64,000 nt of DNA from Serendipita indica DSM 11827 (GCA_910890315.1 CAJVGD010000042.1:496001-560000); one strand, 5' to 3'. Shown: positions 1 to 12,622, counted from the first letter of the stretch. Notes: generated by a model from the letters alone, not told the origin. Made by a program: numbers and translations.

Positions 1-1173
1 GATATTTGAATGCTAACTCAACTCTACAGAAACGTAGTAGCGCCTTGTTCCGTATCCATTCGTGCCCAAGACGGGCACAAATGGGGACCGCAGCAGTACA
101 TTGCTCTTCCACGGCTGTAACAGACATCTCTTCCAAGGAACGAAGAGCGCCTTGACTTAGCACGTGGTGTCGTGGTGGCAAGAGGAATCGGTGACTGGCA
201 GGATTACTCACCGTAACCCAGCTGGGCACGAGATCACACTTGTTGATGACAAGAACAATCTGCTTATGCGCCTTTTCCCTTTTGATGTATTCTAGAACAG
301 AGGTGCACATGGTCCCGATAGGGTCTCGTGCGTCGAGGATATGCAAGACAACATCAGAGGAGTCGATGACTTTGTAGAGCTCGCCATATATCCGCCGCGA
401 TGTTCCTTTTTGATAGATGGGTTCGTTATAAGTTCCGAATTGAACTTCCTCGAAGAGCTCTAGAGAACCCGTTCAATTGTGGCATAGCGAGGAGAGAAGT
501 TAAGCTACCTTCTGCAGCACCGGCCGGCAGATCTGCAGCGTCCTCCATCTCGGCATCTGCTTTTGCAAGCTCCTCAAAAGATGCTACATCCAGTCGGGGT
601 CGTTTTCGTTGAGCCTTGGGCCCAAATGTATCCGCAAAAGGCTCAGTTTCGACAATGTGTGAGCGCTTTAGGAGACTTCTTCAGCATGAAAAAAAAATGA
701 TAGAGGGGAGACTTGTACCTTTTGTATATGAGGATTTGCAGCGGCATCAATCAAACTCATCGGGAGTTTGTTTCTTCGTAGCAGAACCGAATACGAATCG
801 TGCACTTTCGATCCCAGGCTTTCTCTAAAGTGCTCCAAGGCTGTTTGAGAGATTACACGTGTATTACCTAGTCTTCTGTGAGCCTTTTACGTCTACTTCC
901 TGAACCGAGGGCGAGCGTACCAAACCATCGCCTGTCAGGTTGAACACGGCCAGGTTTTGCGTCTGCTTCTCCCTTCTGAAATGCTGCAGCTTGGATCATC
1001 TTGCCGTTGCGGTCGTAGACGGGCTTGCCACCGGTGAGCATCTTGACTTTTGCCGCCTTTTTGGCGTCTCTGTAAAAGTTCTCGCCCTTTACTCTCTTCA
1101 TTCCCTTTTCTGAGAGTGAGGAGCGCGTTTTACCCCCATCGCCGCCGCCTTTTGATTTTTTCGTCGGGGCCAT
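1..1173 (-). CDS. NOG2: NOG2/NUG2 nucleolar GTPase, 5' part
   Basis: Circularly permuted GTPase that acts in late nuclear maturation of the 60S ribosomal subunit. The start is the ATG at 1171-1173 (protein begins MAPTKKSKG). Exon 1 is 921-1173, exon 2 is 719-867, and two further exons run to base 212. Visible are the NOG2-type N-terminal region ([15 protein letters not shown], then DRRWFGNTRVIS across the first splice), PHIVETEPF-like text ([14 protein letters not shown]) and the GTPase entry with DARDP and the G4 motif NKCDLVP followed by SW. G4 preceding G1 is the permuted order known for this family. The next expected segment (ARW..HL and then the P-loop) is not seen in bases 1-205, so the gene continues off the window or is interrupted there. 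It is divergent from the F-box gene with about 217 bp between the two starts. Confidence 0.9.
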
Positions 1174-1390
1174 TTGTTGGGTTTGGTCGTGTCCAAGTTT
1201 GCCCCTCGCTCTGACCTCGGGCAACGTCCTAGCGAGTCTCGTAAATGCTGAAGAATTTCCTTAATTGGGGATTGTATATATGTCAACCCGGGACATGCTC
1301 GTGATTCTGTTCACAAGACGCGGACGGGACTTGTACCCGGCCATTCCGCACGAGACCAGCGTTGGCTAACTCCTGCGACGCTGTGGATCG

Positions 1391-2730
1391 ATGAACAGCA
1401 TCTTCCAAGGCGATCCAGTCCTCCTACGTCCCCGGGCTGCGACACATCCAAGTGTACATCTCGTCTTGCTCCCTCTTCTTCCAACCGCTCCTCAGCGCGC
1501 TCCAATCCCATCAGAACTATGGGGTAGGATATTAAGAAACACCATATCCTCGAGGTCAGACACCAAATCACAGGATGAACAATCTGCGCTGCTCAAACTC
1601 GTTCTAGTTTGCAAGGCGTTCAAGGATGTCGTCCTGCCGTTGCTTTATACGAAGCCATATATACCATCTTTCGATAAATTTGTCCAATTCTGCGACAAGC
1701 TCATCGATTCAGATCGCAAATGGGACAAGTAGGTCGCGCCACCCTCCTATTTCGCAGATCTCTGACACCTTCCAGTCTGCGTCGTATACGATACTCGACT
1801 CCCGGGAGATGGGTCGAATCACTCGATCTATCGCACCTCTCCCATCTGACGGGGGGTCAGCATCTTAAGTTTGACAAGCTCGTTGCACAATTATTCCCTA
1901 TCCTTCCCTTTCTTCGACGCCTAACCCTTGATCACACTGCCCCTCTCTCAAGGGGTGCCATGCACACCCTCGCCGACTCCGACGCCGCGCTCTCACTCAC
2001 GATCCTGCGTGGTGTGCATATTCCATCTACCCAACGTGCATCGTATCTACAAACCGAATCCTTGGTTCAACTCCTTCGCTCCTGTGTCAATCTCGAGCAG
2101 CTCGAGCTGCGTGGAGAGGGGCTAGATGGAGATGGCGACATGCACGACCCAGACGCCATCTACGCTCCGGCAAACTTTGACCTACCGAACCTTACACTGC
2201 TCTCGGTTGTGCATGTACCCTTTTCTCCAATCATCCAAGCACTTGCACGAGCCGAGTTGGCATCATTATGTGCTATGACTATCACGTTGTACGCAGACTA
2301 CGCCAAAACTTCTGACGCGAGCAAGCTTCTCGATGCACATGCCACCAAACTGACGACCCTCACATTTTCCCCGTGTGAAGCATGGCCGTCAACCACCACA
2401 CATACACCAGAGGACATACTCGACATGTGCCCGCGTCTACGGTATCTCTCGCTGGCAATCATCCCCAATAGCCTTTCTCGCCCGACCGTCCCTAGTCCAC
2501 TTGCGATCCTTTGCATCCCACGGCCAACAATAGAGTTTTTGAATCGGATCGTGGAGCCGCTGATGCCCTCGTTGCGCGAAGTGCGAATACGAGAGGTGCG
2601 GTATCTGAGCAAGGCCATGGGGATGGGCGCGGCAAAGGCCGGAAGCAGTGCAATCATCCTTGAATGGAGGAGAAGACTCTCAAGAAGGGGAGTAATCGTT
2701 CTCGATGCCGTAGGGAGGAGTGGGCCATAA
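1391..2730 (+). CDS. F-box/LRR-like protein
   Basis: Two exons, 1391-1728 and 1776-2730, joined by a 47-nt intron (an acceptor 18 nt earlier is also in frame). The protein is about 430 residues. Residues ~38-85 resemble a fungal F-box: PIPSELWGRIL, then LLKLVLVCKAFKDVVLPLLY. The rest is leucine-rich in irregular repeats (LDLSHLSHL, LPNLTLLSVVHVPF, MCPRLRYLSLAIIP), as in fungal F-box proteins that offer substrates to SCF ubiquitin ligases through Skp1. The F-box match is by eye and weak at the edges; the substrate is unknown. It shares a short divergent promoter region with NOG2. Confidence 0.7.
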
Positions 2731-5700
2731 TGAGTCTCTTCTTTTCTTTCTTTGTTGTTTGAAATGTACTAAGCTGTATCGAGTTGAACACTGCTCATTT
2801 CTATTCCAGCTCGTTCTACGGTCAACAAGCTCGTCTTACAGATCAGCAGGTAACAGAATCCTTTATGGGTCACCAACAAGTGCCGTTGCTTCACATCCTT
2901 ATTGGCCTCTCTGCGGTCGCATTATACAAAAATTGATCCTGGACGTTGATGCAATAGTTTCCGTCTCTAAAAGCTGCACAATATTAGCGAGTAAGTTGGT
3001 AGGAGCAAGAATGCTGACCACTCTCGGAACGCTCGAAGAGCTGCTCGTCCAGGATATCTCTTGAATGATTGCACGCGATAGGCTCTGTATTGACCTCTAA
3101 ACAGTGGATATTAGCGAGAATGGCACAGACGATCTCATTGCCTTGCCTGCATTCCTGGAGGCTTGGGCGGCACGACGGTTCAATGGACGCGGAAGACGAC
3201 CTATATAGTCGCCAATGATTAACCTCTCGCCATTCCCGCCTCCTTTGCGCGCATCCTCTACTCTACTCACCCCCTCGTTGCCCCATGGACTCTGAGGCTC
3301 TAGTTCTGGCGTTTCGTCGCGCGCGCGGCATGGTTTAGAGAAGAGAAAGATGGGAGAAGGGATCCAGGATCTTTGCAAAAGCGTAGCGATTGGGTTGTGC
3401 CTTACTCCGACATGGCCCACGGTCACAGCGCCCCCCCTTTTGACCTATGGCCATGAATCTCGAGGGTCTACGCGTGACATACCTCGCTGCATGAGGCCCT
3501 TTGAGTCTATTCCCTTGCTGGAGCACGATGCTCTCTCTCGTATGGGAGGATTGCACTTGTGGTGGAATATAAACCAGCTCATTCGAGTGGCTTCACGCCA
3601 TTTCCCGACAATTCTTGTCAATAGTATCAATTAGATCGTGGTCGACGTTCCGTGTTATGGGAGCAGCCATCTCGTTCATGTGCCTCAGCACGCTGTGCAT
3701 CGGCTTCCCAATGCAAAAATAGGCATAAGGAGCCTCAAGGCAACCGGTTTCGGATACCAACTCATGCTATTGGCTCTTATCTCCTGACCTCTACACCTAT
3801 CCACGTCCAGCCTGACTTTGAGGATGCAGCAGTTCAAATTCTTCAGCTGGTTAACTGATTAATAGGTGATCAAATACCATATTCACCGTCCTCTGAGTTC
3901 GACACTGGCAGAGCCCTGGATGAAACGCCTGGACTATTGCTTCACGACACCTTACTCCTGTTCATATGGGTCGAATCCTGTTCACAACCTGGTATCGTAG
4001 TCTATTCAAACTTGCATAAGCACTCCTCATGTCGACCACAGAGCAGATACAACGATTGAGCAATGTCAAGAATCGAAACCGTCGCTAGTCTACAGCGCAT
4101 CAATTACGCAGCCAAAAAACCGCAATAAACACTTTCTAATAGTGCATCAATACTCTTAGACTCATACAGGAATGACAGGTTTGCAAAGCCGCCCAAATGA
4201 CCTCTCTTTCGAACGTGATTGTTGTTAAACGGACGCTAAACGGATGATGGTTTTGACTCCAGATATTTGAGTGTGGCCTTATTTGCTTTTTTTTCTCATC
4301 TGTGTGGTGAGTTTTGTTGAGGAGCGACAACCAGAGCTGATGCGCGTAGGCCTGTGAGAGTGGGCCATACTCGTCTCCGGCGTTGAATTGTTGATCAAAA
4401 GAGCATCTATGAGTACAAATAGCTGTTTCATGAGGCATTGGAGCTCATTCTATTTCTATGACACGATGTTCTCACTTCCAAGGGGGCTTCACCTATTGCC
4501 GAATAAGAATCAGCTGAGCGCAACGGCTGCGCATCCTTTCCTGAAAGTAATTTATGAGCATTATTATGAATATTATCAGTTGGATTATGGGCAGCGATAT
4601 ACAGCACGCCTGGCAGCCAAGATCGTCACTGGGCATTTGAGAACTTGCTCATGTTTTGAGGTTGATTATACTTTGATAATTCAAATACGGGTAAGACAAG
4701 CCTCGAGGCCACCGGTCTTAGGTGGTAATTCCTTCCACTGGCCCGGTTGTACCCGACATTGTACGTATCTAGTGTTGGAGCGGAGCCACGAGGACGCAAA
4801 GGGCTGATCGCGGTCCTGGTTAAATTTATCGTTACGCGAACCGATGCCACATCCATCGTCGACCAGGCTCCACGATAAGCTTACTACTGGATGGACTCAT
4901 TCATACAACCGGAGCGAGTAGCCGAAGGGTGATCCCTTAAATGACAGTATTTCATTTATTCGGGAGCTTCGCCTGCAACTCGAGGCCTCTGTAATAAGTA
5001 CGTAAATCCGGACAAGTTCCCGTAAGTTGAGGCGCGAACTGACTAGAGACTAGCATAACGTTGTGCACCGCATAGGGTACGCGCTTTCTCGCCCTCCAAT
5101 GTCGGACCTACGTGTCGTTCCAGCGGCAATGGACCGCTACCAGACGAATTCAAGTTCCCCGAGGGCCATAGATACTGGAGTACAGACGACAGAAAGACGT
5201 TTGGTATGGATACCGGTAAACCTGGATATTCACTCAGATCAGTACCGCCCACCCAAACCATAGACTGAATACCAATCTCGGCCTCTAACCAACAAACGGG
5301 TCCAGATCCAGAGCCGAATACAGCACAGCTGGGAAGTGGAATGTGTCCAAGCCCCACCCTTCATCGCTGGAAAGGGATTTCCAAACACGCCTGACCTAGT
5401 GTAGTGTCCAATGCTTTAGGCCATCAAATCACACAGTCAAATATCCACATCGTTTCTATCTGCCTCGTAGCGATAGTCTGCATCTGTACATCCTTCGTCG
5501 CTCACTCATCCCGGCTCGGTTGGCGACGACTCTTTGCTGCACAAGCACTGCATACTATCGCTATGTAATGGTGAGCTTCGAAGATGGTGAAGCGCTGATA
5601 CCTTCGTCCCGTCAAGTGAGCGACGGAAGCGTGGCATTTGGAGAGGATATGATATCCAGACGAGAGATCTTCACATCCACGGCTCAAACTTATATCTCAT

Positions 5701-6250
5701 GTTTCACCTATAGACGTATTATCGCTCATTAGGACGTTTCAAGCCATAATCGTGAGAGTTTAGCAGGCTTCCAGTGATACAATCGTCACCGTAGTTTGAT
5801 CAGAAACCCTAAGCCGTTCAGAGACAAACGTATTGGTCAAAAGTGCATTGATTCTCAGATACAAATGGGAAGCGATCACGGTAAACCTACCAGATCGAGC
5901 TTCCCTCTCAATGCTGTATTGGTATAGATACGATAACAAGTGTGCGTGCAGAGATGATTCAGGTTGATGGGATGGTTGACAATGCAAGTGATGGTCGAGG
6001 CGAAGAGGTCCCAGCTACAGATGCTGGACGCATCCTCGCGGATGATCCATGGGTTGGCCGAGTATACCGTAAAAGATACATTTGGTGGGACACTTGATGA
6101 TGATGATGGGTCGGGTGCGATGCGATGCGGTGAAGAGATGATGCAGACAATATAAGTGACGTGGGTTGATAAAAACGTTCTCCCGCCAAATACCAATCAT
6201 GACCGAGGGTTCATATGATTGTATGCAGTTTGAGGTGGAAATTGATTGGC
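2731..6250. other. gene-poor interval
   Basis: About 3.5 kb without a gene I can support. Open stretches are short, lie in conflicting frames and resemble no family I know. Between 3104 and 3208 the plus strand reads as a short coding-like tail (DISENGTDDLIALPAFLE, then a basic end and a stop) after a plausible CAG acceptor. It may be the last exon of a decayed gene. The last part holds the 3' flank of the PUF gene. Confidence 0.5.
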
Positions 6251-9200
6251 TTAATAGCCGTAGTAGGCCCGCTATCGACGCGTTAGCATCAGCGGACTGG
6301 TAAGCAATGAGAAGTACCATTCTGTCAAAGAGCCAAATGACGCGAGAGCCAGTCTTGCAGCTATTACTTGTTTAGCCTTCAATGTTTTGGGGAGAGATTG
6401 AGATACGTACCCTCGTAGTGTGACCGTGTGGCCTTTGACAGCATCATACAAACGCGCACGTTGTTCCTTGTTTGCTTCTGGTAAGACCGCCTGAATGATT
6501 TGACTGCCGTTGGTGGAAAGTGCAAGGTCGACGATGATGGGACGCTTTTGACGTGTGCCATTGACGTTGGGTTCGCACATCTTGGAAATGATGGCGTCGA
6601 CGGTGATTGGATTCTTCTCCTTGAGCAGCTTGAGAATAGACTTGACAGCAATGTCATGCGTCCCATAGACAGCAAGACCATTGATGAGCGAAAGAGTGGT
6701 ACGCTGGGATGAGTTAGAGTCGCCATGCTCAATAACTGTAAGAGATTTGTTAGAAAGAATGTTCGGTATCTCGTCTCGACGTACTATGTTGTACAACAAA
6801 AGCACCAAACTGAGTCTTGACGACGTCTTCAAGGTTGTTGAGAATCTCATCAACGATAACGAGCGTGTCTCCTGCGTCGTCCATGTTTTCAAACATCGTC
6901 TGAACGACTACAGATCATGAGAAAGCTAGATGACCGTCATAATGGATGCTCACCAAGAGAACCGGTCTCATGGCAAGCAAGGGTTGCCCATTTGCCGCGC
7001 AATGAGCGATTCACACTGACGAAAGATGAGAAAAAGTTCCGTAACTTGGTAATGAAGGCACCCACATGCTGAATATGGGAGGTGGTGGTCCGTTGACCCA
7101 ACTGAGCTCCATAACCTTGGCCCAGACATGACTAGAAGCGGTGAGAAAAGGCGAAAGCGTTTGAAGTCGACTATACCTGCAGTGCTTCGAGGTGAGTGTA
7201 TATGCAGGATCGTTGTTGAGAAGCTCCGTTACGATGACACGACGAAATTCTTCCTCGCATTCCAAAGCCTTTTGGACGACGTGCGTCCCATAACAGTTGG
7301 TTGCGAGCTCAACTACATGACCACTATTAACGGATTAGACAATGCTGCGCACGTAAAGAGGGCCTTACATCATGCAAGCAAGGACCTTCATACGTTCTTC
7401 CTTTGTGCAGGGGCTCTCCAAGCATCGCTGGACGCACCAATTGCCAAACCGTCCTTGCATCATCTCGAGACCTCGTTCCGCAATCGCAGATACAATCCTG
7501 GCGCGTTCGTCAGGATGAGCGTTCTTGAGTTTCTGCTGGATGAAGATGGAAGCTTGCTGGTCAGATCTCTTGACAATGCGATGGACCAAAACATGGTACG
7601 GAGGCTTGGAGTTTGGTTGCAACAGCTGCAAGAAGTTGAGAGCCTATGAATGTAAGCGAGGTTCAATGTCACGAGAAATTGCTTACCTCATCGTCATCCG
7701 TCGGGACAGCTTGATGTTGCGAGTCGAGTAAGCGAAGGGGAAGAGCATAGCTACTGCCAGCCGAGTCGGAATGATTCGGCGACGCGTTGAGAACGGTAGC
7801 CATCCTGGGGCGGACATAAGCTGGCGAAGGCGCGATCCTATCCTGAGTTGTCGGATCCCAGGGTATTGAAGATTGTGCACCAAACGTTGCGGTTGCGGGA
7901 GAATCAAGAAGCGGATGCTGTGCCAAGTTGACCTCGGAGGGGAGACCTGCGGTGCCCAGGATGAAAGAGGGCAAGGTGTCCAACTTATCAAATCCATCCG
8001 ACGCAGAGGACGCGGAGTCTCGAGGGGATGTGATTGGTGTAGGGAGAGACATGATTGATGCCGGTTGATTGGACGAATGAGCGGTCGTAAATAAGCCTTG
8101 CAGAGGGTTTGAATCCGTCGACCAGTATGAAGAGTCGTGAATCCAAGTGGAGTGTGAAGTATTTGCTAGTGGATGATAAATCGAATTGCCGTCCGCGGGA
8201 TATCTTGCGTCTACGTTGACTGGCGCAGAGGATACCCAATCGTCGGGACCAACGCCAATCTTCCTCGAGATATCGTTAGTGGAGGAGAGCGCGAGTGACG
8301 GATGAGAGTGGGATCCCGTCGCATGGGCTTGAGGTAGGCTCCAGGACGACGATGCAGAGCTAGCAAGAGATGGTCGGCTCGGAGACTGATGATACGGAGC
8401 ACCTTGATGTGATTTGGATGGATTAAAGAGCGGTGCGTGCTGTACCTTGTGCATGCCTTGTGCCGCATGATCGCCAAGACCCAAGGTAGTCGGAGAGGAA
8501 AGAGTTGGAGATGAAGCAGGGAGAGAGACTCCTTGCGAGATGTCTGCAAGAGAGTGTCCAAAAAGAGCGTTCTGAAGACTAGCGAGAGATGGACGACGAG
8601 AATCAAAAGCGAGGGAATCATAAGGGTTTGCATTCAAAGAAAGGTCGAGCTGGTGATAAGAGGAAGCGGACAACCCGCCGGATTCATTTGCTGGAGATGT
8701 AACGAGTGGCTGAGACAAGGGAGTGATGTGCGAAGGTGAGTGAGAGAAAGGATAGATGGGTGAATGCCGAAAGTAAGAGTCGTTATCGTGATGGTTCTTT
8801 GTTGCGTCAAACGTGCTCGACATGCTAGTCGGAGGTGTGAGAGCAAGGGTGCGAAGAACCGAGGCAGCTTGGGCAATCTCAGACATTCCAAGGCTACTGT
8901 CGTGCACCTGTGGCCATGTCAGTAACCGCCGTGACGAAGATGGACATAAGACGTCATCGTCAACAACACGAAAGGAGGATACGGATTTACTGAACAGGAG
9001 ACTGAAGAAAAAGAAATTGCTCACAGTCTGAGGGCTACTGAGCCTTCTCCCATCACCAATAGCACCAACGGCCGCGCCGTTAAGAGGACCAAGCATTTTG
9101 CTCGAAGGACGAGTAGCCAGAGACCCCAAGCTTTGCTTGCGGACGTCGTGCGCATGCGCAGCGGCAACACTGTTCTGATCGCCGAGCATGCTCGAAGCAA

Positions 9201-9546
9201 GCTCGAGAGGCTTCAAAGAGCTCTGTGAATGCAATAAATTGGAAGAAACAGCGTTCTGGACTATCGTGTTCGAGTTTGTCGTGGCCAACGGGCGACGCAA
9301 CGTCGAGGACGATGAGGACGAGGGAGCTTGAAGCGCTCCCATGGCCAATCCCGATTGTTGACCAACTGAAGCTCCTCGAGAGGAATTCCAGTTTGACGAC
9401 ATGCTCGACGGCGAGTAGGAGAGAGCCTCGACTTCGGCCGCGGTTGACATGGTGGTCGGGGACAGAGTTGCTCTAGAGGCCCACCAAACAGCGTCTAACG
9501 GGGTTTTATACAAGTTTGGATTTCTCATTTTCTCATTTATGGCCAT
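6251..9546 (-). CDS. Pumilio/PUF-family RNA-binding protein
   Basis: PUF proteins bind 3' UTR elements and repress or localise mRNAs in the cytoplasm. Start chosen at the ATG at 9544-9546 (MAINEKMRNPNLYKTPLDAV); an ATG at 9526-9528 is also possible. A long Ser/Pro/His-rich, probably disordered N-terminus fills about 9546-7700, with one in-frame 117-nt intron near 8910-9030. The C-terminal PUF domain is spread over at least eight small exons. Its repeat cores are visible: RFGNWCVQR, YGTHVVQKAL, ETGSLVVQ, FGAFVVQH, NGSQIIQA and CKTGSRVIW. The protein ends AYYGY at a stop at 6251-6253, a typical PUF-type C-terminus. All splice junctions I read keep frame. It most resembles the fungal Jsn1/Puf-like group; the exact orthologue is not settled. 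Confidence 0.88.
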
Positions 9547-9875
9547 CGTAACCAGTATACTCTCCTCTAAGCTGCTTTGGACAACCCACGCTCGGGAGGG
9601 TATGCGCCCAAGCCTTGAGAATACGGCATTCATCCAATACAGGCTACCCAAGCATTCTAACAGAAGCATTTGCCCTGAGCGTCTGATTCTTCTACAGCGC
9701 GGTGGCACAAGAGTCAAGAATCTTCCAAGTGAGACAATCTGTAATGGATTGACGAGAATATGATTTGTAGAAAAAAGATGATGCACACAAGTCGAACAGG
9801 ATCTGTGCAGCAGATGGATCAGCGTTGGTTCTTGTAAACTTTTATATGTGATATAAACGCACCTAAAAATCTATA
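9547..9875. promoter_or_regulatory. PUF 5' flank / complex I gene 3' flank
   Basis: A 329-bp spacer between two minus-strand genes. It should hold the PUF promoter and the end of the NDUFB3-like transcript. The minus frame stays open upstream of the chosen PUF start, so a longer N-terminus cannot be excluded. No clear TATA box was identified. Confidence 0.4.
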
Positions 9876-10199
9876 CTAGTGATGACCGTGCTCCTTTTCT
9901 GATGACCCGGTCATCATATCCCAGGCGAGATAGAGCCCAAACGCTCCAGCACCCAGTGTGAATCCAGGAAACATTTTGCCGAGTTGTTTGACCTTTCCAA
10001 ACTCTGGCGAGTGTCTCCATGCTTCTCTTTTAGCCCATGGATCGTTTGCTGGCGGCGAAACAAGTCGTCGACTGCTCGACGACAGGTAGCGACTCTGAGC
10101 TCGTTGTGCACCCCTCAGGAGACAGTGTGATCTGAATAGGAAGGTTAGCGAGCGCAGATCTTTGAAGAGTCAAACGGACCGTCGAGAAACGTTCAACAT
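9876..10199 (-). CDS. Complex I B12 subunit (NDUFB3-like)
   Basis: Accessory subunit of mitochondrial NADH:ubiquinone oxidoreductase, in the membrane arm. Two exons are proposed. The first encodes MLNVSRRS and begins at the ATG at 10197-10199. The second carries the conserved text NDPWAKREAWRHSPEFGK, then a hydrophobic stretch (FTLGAGAFGLYLAWDMM) and a His-rich tail ending EHGHH at the stop at 9876-9878. The DPWA(K/R)REAWR signature and the single membrane segment are diagnostic of the B12 family. The intron begins GTCCGT, which is less usual, so the first exon is the weaker part. The basic N-terminus suits mitochondrial import. Confidence 0.8.
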
Positions 10200-10419
10200 T
10201 ATCCAATATTTGCTTGTCGGTAGTGTTTAATACCAGGTATATCCAGTCTTATTGATTGTAGAAACGCCTGGAAGCAGTTTCTATATGGTCCAAGGAGCTA
10301 TCCGGGATGCCTGGAATGCGGTCGAAACCAAGTTGTCGAAGTCGCCACTAATGAGCTTAGTGGTTTCAAAACCTCTCAATATTCTACATCAGAATCTGCA
10401 TTCCATTGAAAGACATGCA

Positions 10420-11097
10420 TCACGACGCCTTTTCTTTCTCCTCCATCCGCTTTCTCGCCTCCTCCAGCCGCACTTTTGCCTTCTCCAAACGGACTCTCTT
10501 TCTCCGTCCATTCCCTCTCTTTGGTCCAGCGACCGTAACCCCTTCAAGAATCTTCTTCTTCTTCAGCGCGAGAATCTCCTGTCGAGCCTTTTCCTTTTTC
10601 TTGTCTCTCTTGCGCAGCGTCTGGGTCATCGTACTCTTGAGGAGTGCTCCATAGTGCGCATGAAACTGTGGAAGCGCGCTCGAGCGTACATGAGTTGCAA
10701 TGGTCGTCTCTTTGCCATCAGTGGCACGGAGTAGACATGGATATTCTCGTTCTCCACTTTCATTCTCGACAGCCATGGAATCATCATCCTCATGAGTAAC
10801 TGTTGATATGATCAATCATCGTCCACTCTTTAGGCAAAAGGAGCCACAGGGCCCCTACAAAAGTAAACGGAACATACGTCGTTTGTGAGTTAGCCATATC
10901 GATCTCCCTTTGTCTTTAGTTTTCTGAAAGAGCGATTCTAAGCTTTTGAGAAACTATGGATATATCAGTCACTCCAATATTTCGGAGAGTATCGCGTGAT
11001 GCGGATAAAACACAAAAATAACGAGGGATAATAAACGAGGATAGCGTACTTCTTCATTATCCAGAAGCTCATGGGACTTTCCCTTGCTACTCGGCAT
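10420..11097 (-). CDS. SRP14: Signal recognition particle subunit SRP14
   Basis: SRP14 binds the Alu end of SRP RNA and takes part in elongation arrest during co-translational targeting. There are three exons. The first (ATG at 11095-11097) gives MPSSKGKSHELLDNEE, the second FLKSLESLFQKTKDKG and IWLTHKR, and the third begins LTHEDDDSM. The third exon holds YPCLLRATDGK and the conserved ALPQFHAHYGALLKSTM with the following basic helix (LRKRDKKKEKARQEIL). A lysine/arginine-rich C-terminal extension (GRRKRVRLEKAKVRLEEARK) follows the normal SRP14 core, as in several eukaryotic homologues. All junctions keep frame. It is followed on the same strand by the complex I subunit gene. Confidence 0.9.
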
Positions 11098-11332
11098 ATT
11101 GCTTCGTCTCCCGTCGGATCAAACGCCGCTACAGATTGGATAACAAAGTTAGACGTCCAATAAGCGAGTTTGAGGGACTAGTACGTTGCGTTTGGTGCAA
11201 ACGAGTCCGTGGTGCAAGTCGTTGAAGGGTCTAAGGTTCTGATCCCTCAATCATAAATCTTACTCTGGAAGTTCTCTATACTGTCAGATTAGATACTACA
11301 GGCGTCCCCTATTCTACCTAATCTCTAGTGTC

Positions 11333-12622
11333 CTACGTGTAGAGGTCAATGAGGCTCTCCGCCCCGGCAGACTTCACACTAGTGCTTCGTCCCATGGTGA
11401 TACCTAGGCCAATATTGAGTGAGCTTCCTAGTTTTATGCCACTTAATTGCTCGTATTCATCTGTGGTAGGTCTTCGCGACTGCGAACGAGACATCTTGGA
11501 GCGCGAGCGCGACAATGTTTGGAGACGCATCATCTCCTGACACCATACTGCCCCTTCTTCCTCAAATGTTTCTTCCCATAGGCCTTGAATGATTTGCTTC
11601 ACGTGGGCGTGCACGGCGCAGCGACTTTGCCTGTGCTTCAAACGGGCAGAGTGCTGCCGAGTGGTACGACGGCGTACCACAGTCGATGCAAGACGATGAT
11701 ACGTGCTAAGGGAAGGTATAATATCGTCTGCCTCCTGCAGAACTCCCGAGGCAGGGATAAAGTGTTCGGCATTGTCGTTTGTGTAAAGTGGATCCTTAGT
11801 CCGGCCAGAGGGGTCATTCTGCTCGGCCTGTTCATGAATGAGACCTGGAAGGACAGGTGTTTCGACGACCTTGACCTTCCATCTTCCACGCTGTGCTTTG
11901 GAATTTCCTTCGCCATTGTTCGGACAGGGAGACATGATCCCGCATTCCTGTTCCAGTTTGCGCCAAAGCTTCTCTGCACTGTCAAATTCTTCCTTCTCCG
12001 ACTCCCATTGGACGAGGCACTCATAGGAACGGTCCCCAGCCAGAACAAGAGGCAAATCGTGAATGGTCCCAGGCTCTTCGTAGACCCGCGACCTTCGCCT
12101 CGACTTCTTATCCTCGAGACGTAGGCTCGCATCTTTGATCGTCTTAGGATTCACTCGAGAGGTCTTTGGGTCCCTCCTCATAAAATCATGGTCCACTTCG
12201 GAGGTTGAGCCTCTCTTGTTGACTCTCCTCTTGCGTTGAAGGCGTAGCTGAGGAGCAGCACAGTCTATGTGTGAGTAGGTATGACCGTCATTGGCGGGCG
12301 CTCTCTTCTTGATGGACAACGCTTTCACTGGTGCAACGTCGCCTCGCATAGAGCTACGGAACTTCCTAGGTGTCGCAGAGCGCGACGAAGAGCTCGATGT
12401 AGAAAGAGACATCTTTCTACTGTACGCAAGATTCTTCCTTGTCTTGGCCATTGAATCCTTGGTAGACGTCGGCTGCGCGGCATGGGATCGAGTGTGGCGG
12501 TCGGCACGAGGTTGATATTGAGAAGGATTGTGTCTTGGATTCGCCTTCTTTACACCTTTCCAATTTGCAGAAGGTGGTAAAAAGGGGAACGGCTCCTCCT
12601 GCTCCGGACTTGAATGAAGCAT
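11333..12622 (-). CDS. basic Ser/Arg-rich protein of unknown function
   Basis: A single open frame of 429 residues from the ATG at 12620-12622. I do not recognise the family. The N-terminal half is low-complexity and strongly basic (SLSTSSSSSRSATPRKFRSS, QRKRRVNKRG, KKSRRRSR), with clusters that could be nuclear localisation signals. The middle (ECLVQWESEKEEFDSAEKLW) looks folded and acidic. Near the C-terminus is another basic, predicted helical part (CAVHAHVKQIIQGLWEETF) and a Ser/Arg run (SRSRSKMSRSQSRR). Codon use and the open frame favour a real gene. An undetected intron is possible. It lies upstream of SRP14 on the same strand. Confidence 0.6.
   Translation of the reverse strand: MLHSSPEQEEPFPFLPPSANWKGVKKANPRHNPSQYQPRADRHTRSHAAQPTSTKDSMAKTRKNLAYSRKMSLSTSSSSSRSATPRKFRSSMRGDVAPVKALSIKKRAPANDGHTYSHIDCAAPQLRLQRKRRVNKRGSTSEVDHDFMRRDPKTSRVNPKTIKDASLRLEDKKSRRRSRVYEEPGTIHDLPLVLAGDRSYECLVQWESEKEEFDSAEKLWRKLEQECGIMSPCPNNGEGNSKAQRGRWKVKVVETPVLPGLIHEQAEQNDPSGRTKDPLYTNDNAEHFIPASGVLQEADDIIPSLSTYHRLASTVVRRRTTRQHSARLKHRQSRCAVHAHVKQIIQGLWEETFEEEGAVWCQEMMRLQTLSRSRSKMSRSQSRRPTTDEYEQLSGIKLGSSLNIGLGITMGRSTSVKSAGAESLIDLYT

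Noticed and set aside
3960-3990. tRNA T-arm-like GGTCGAATCC
   Set aside because: No matching acceptor stem, anticodon arm or D-arm could be found around it.
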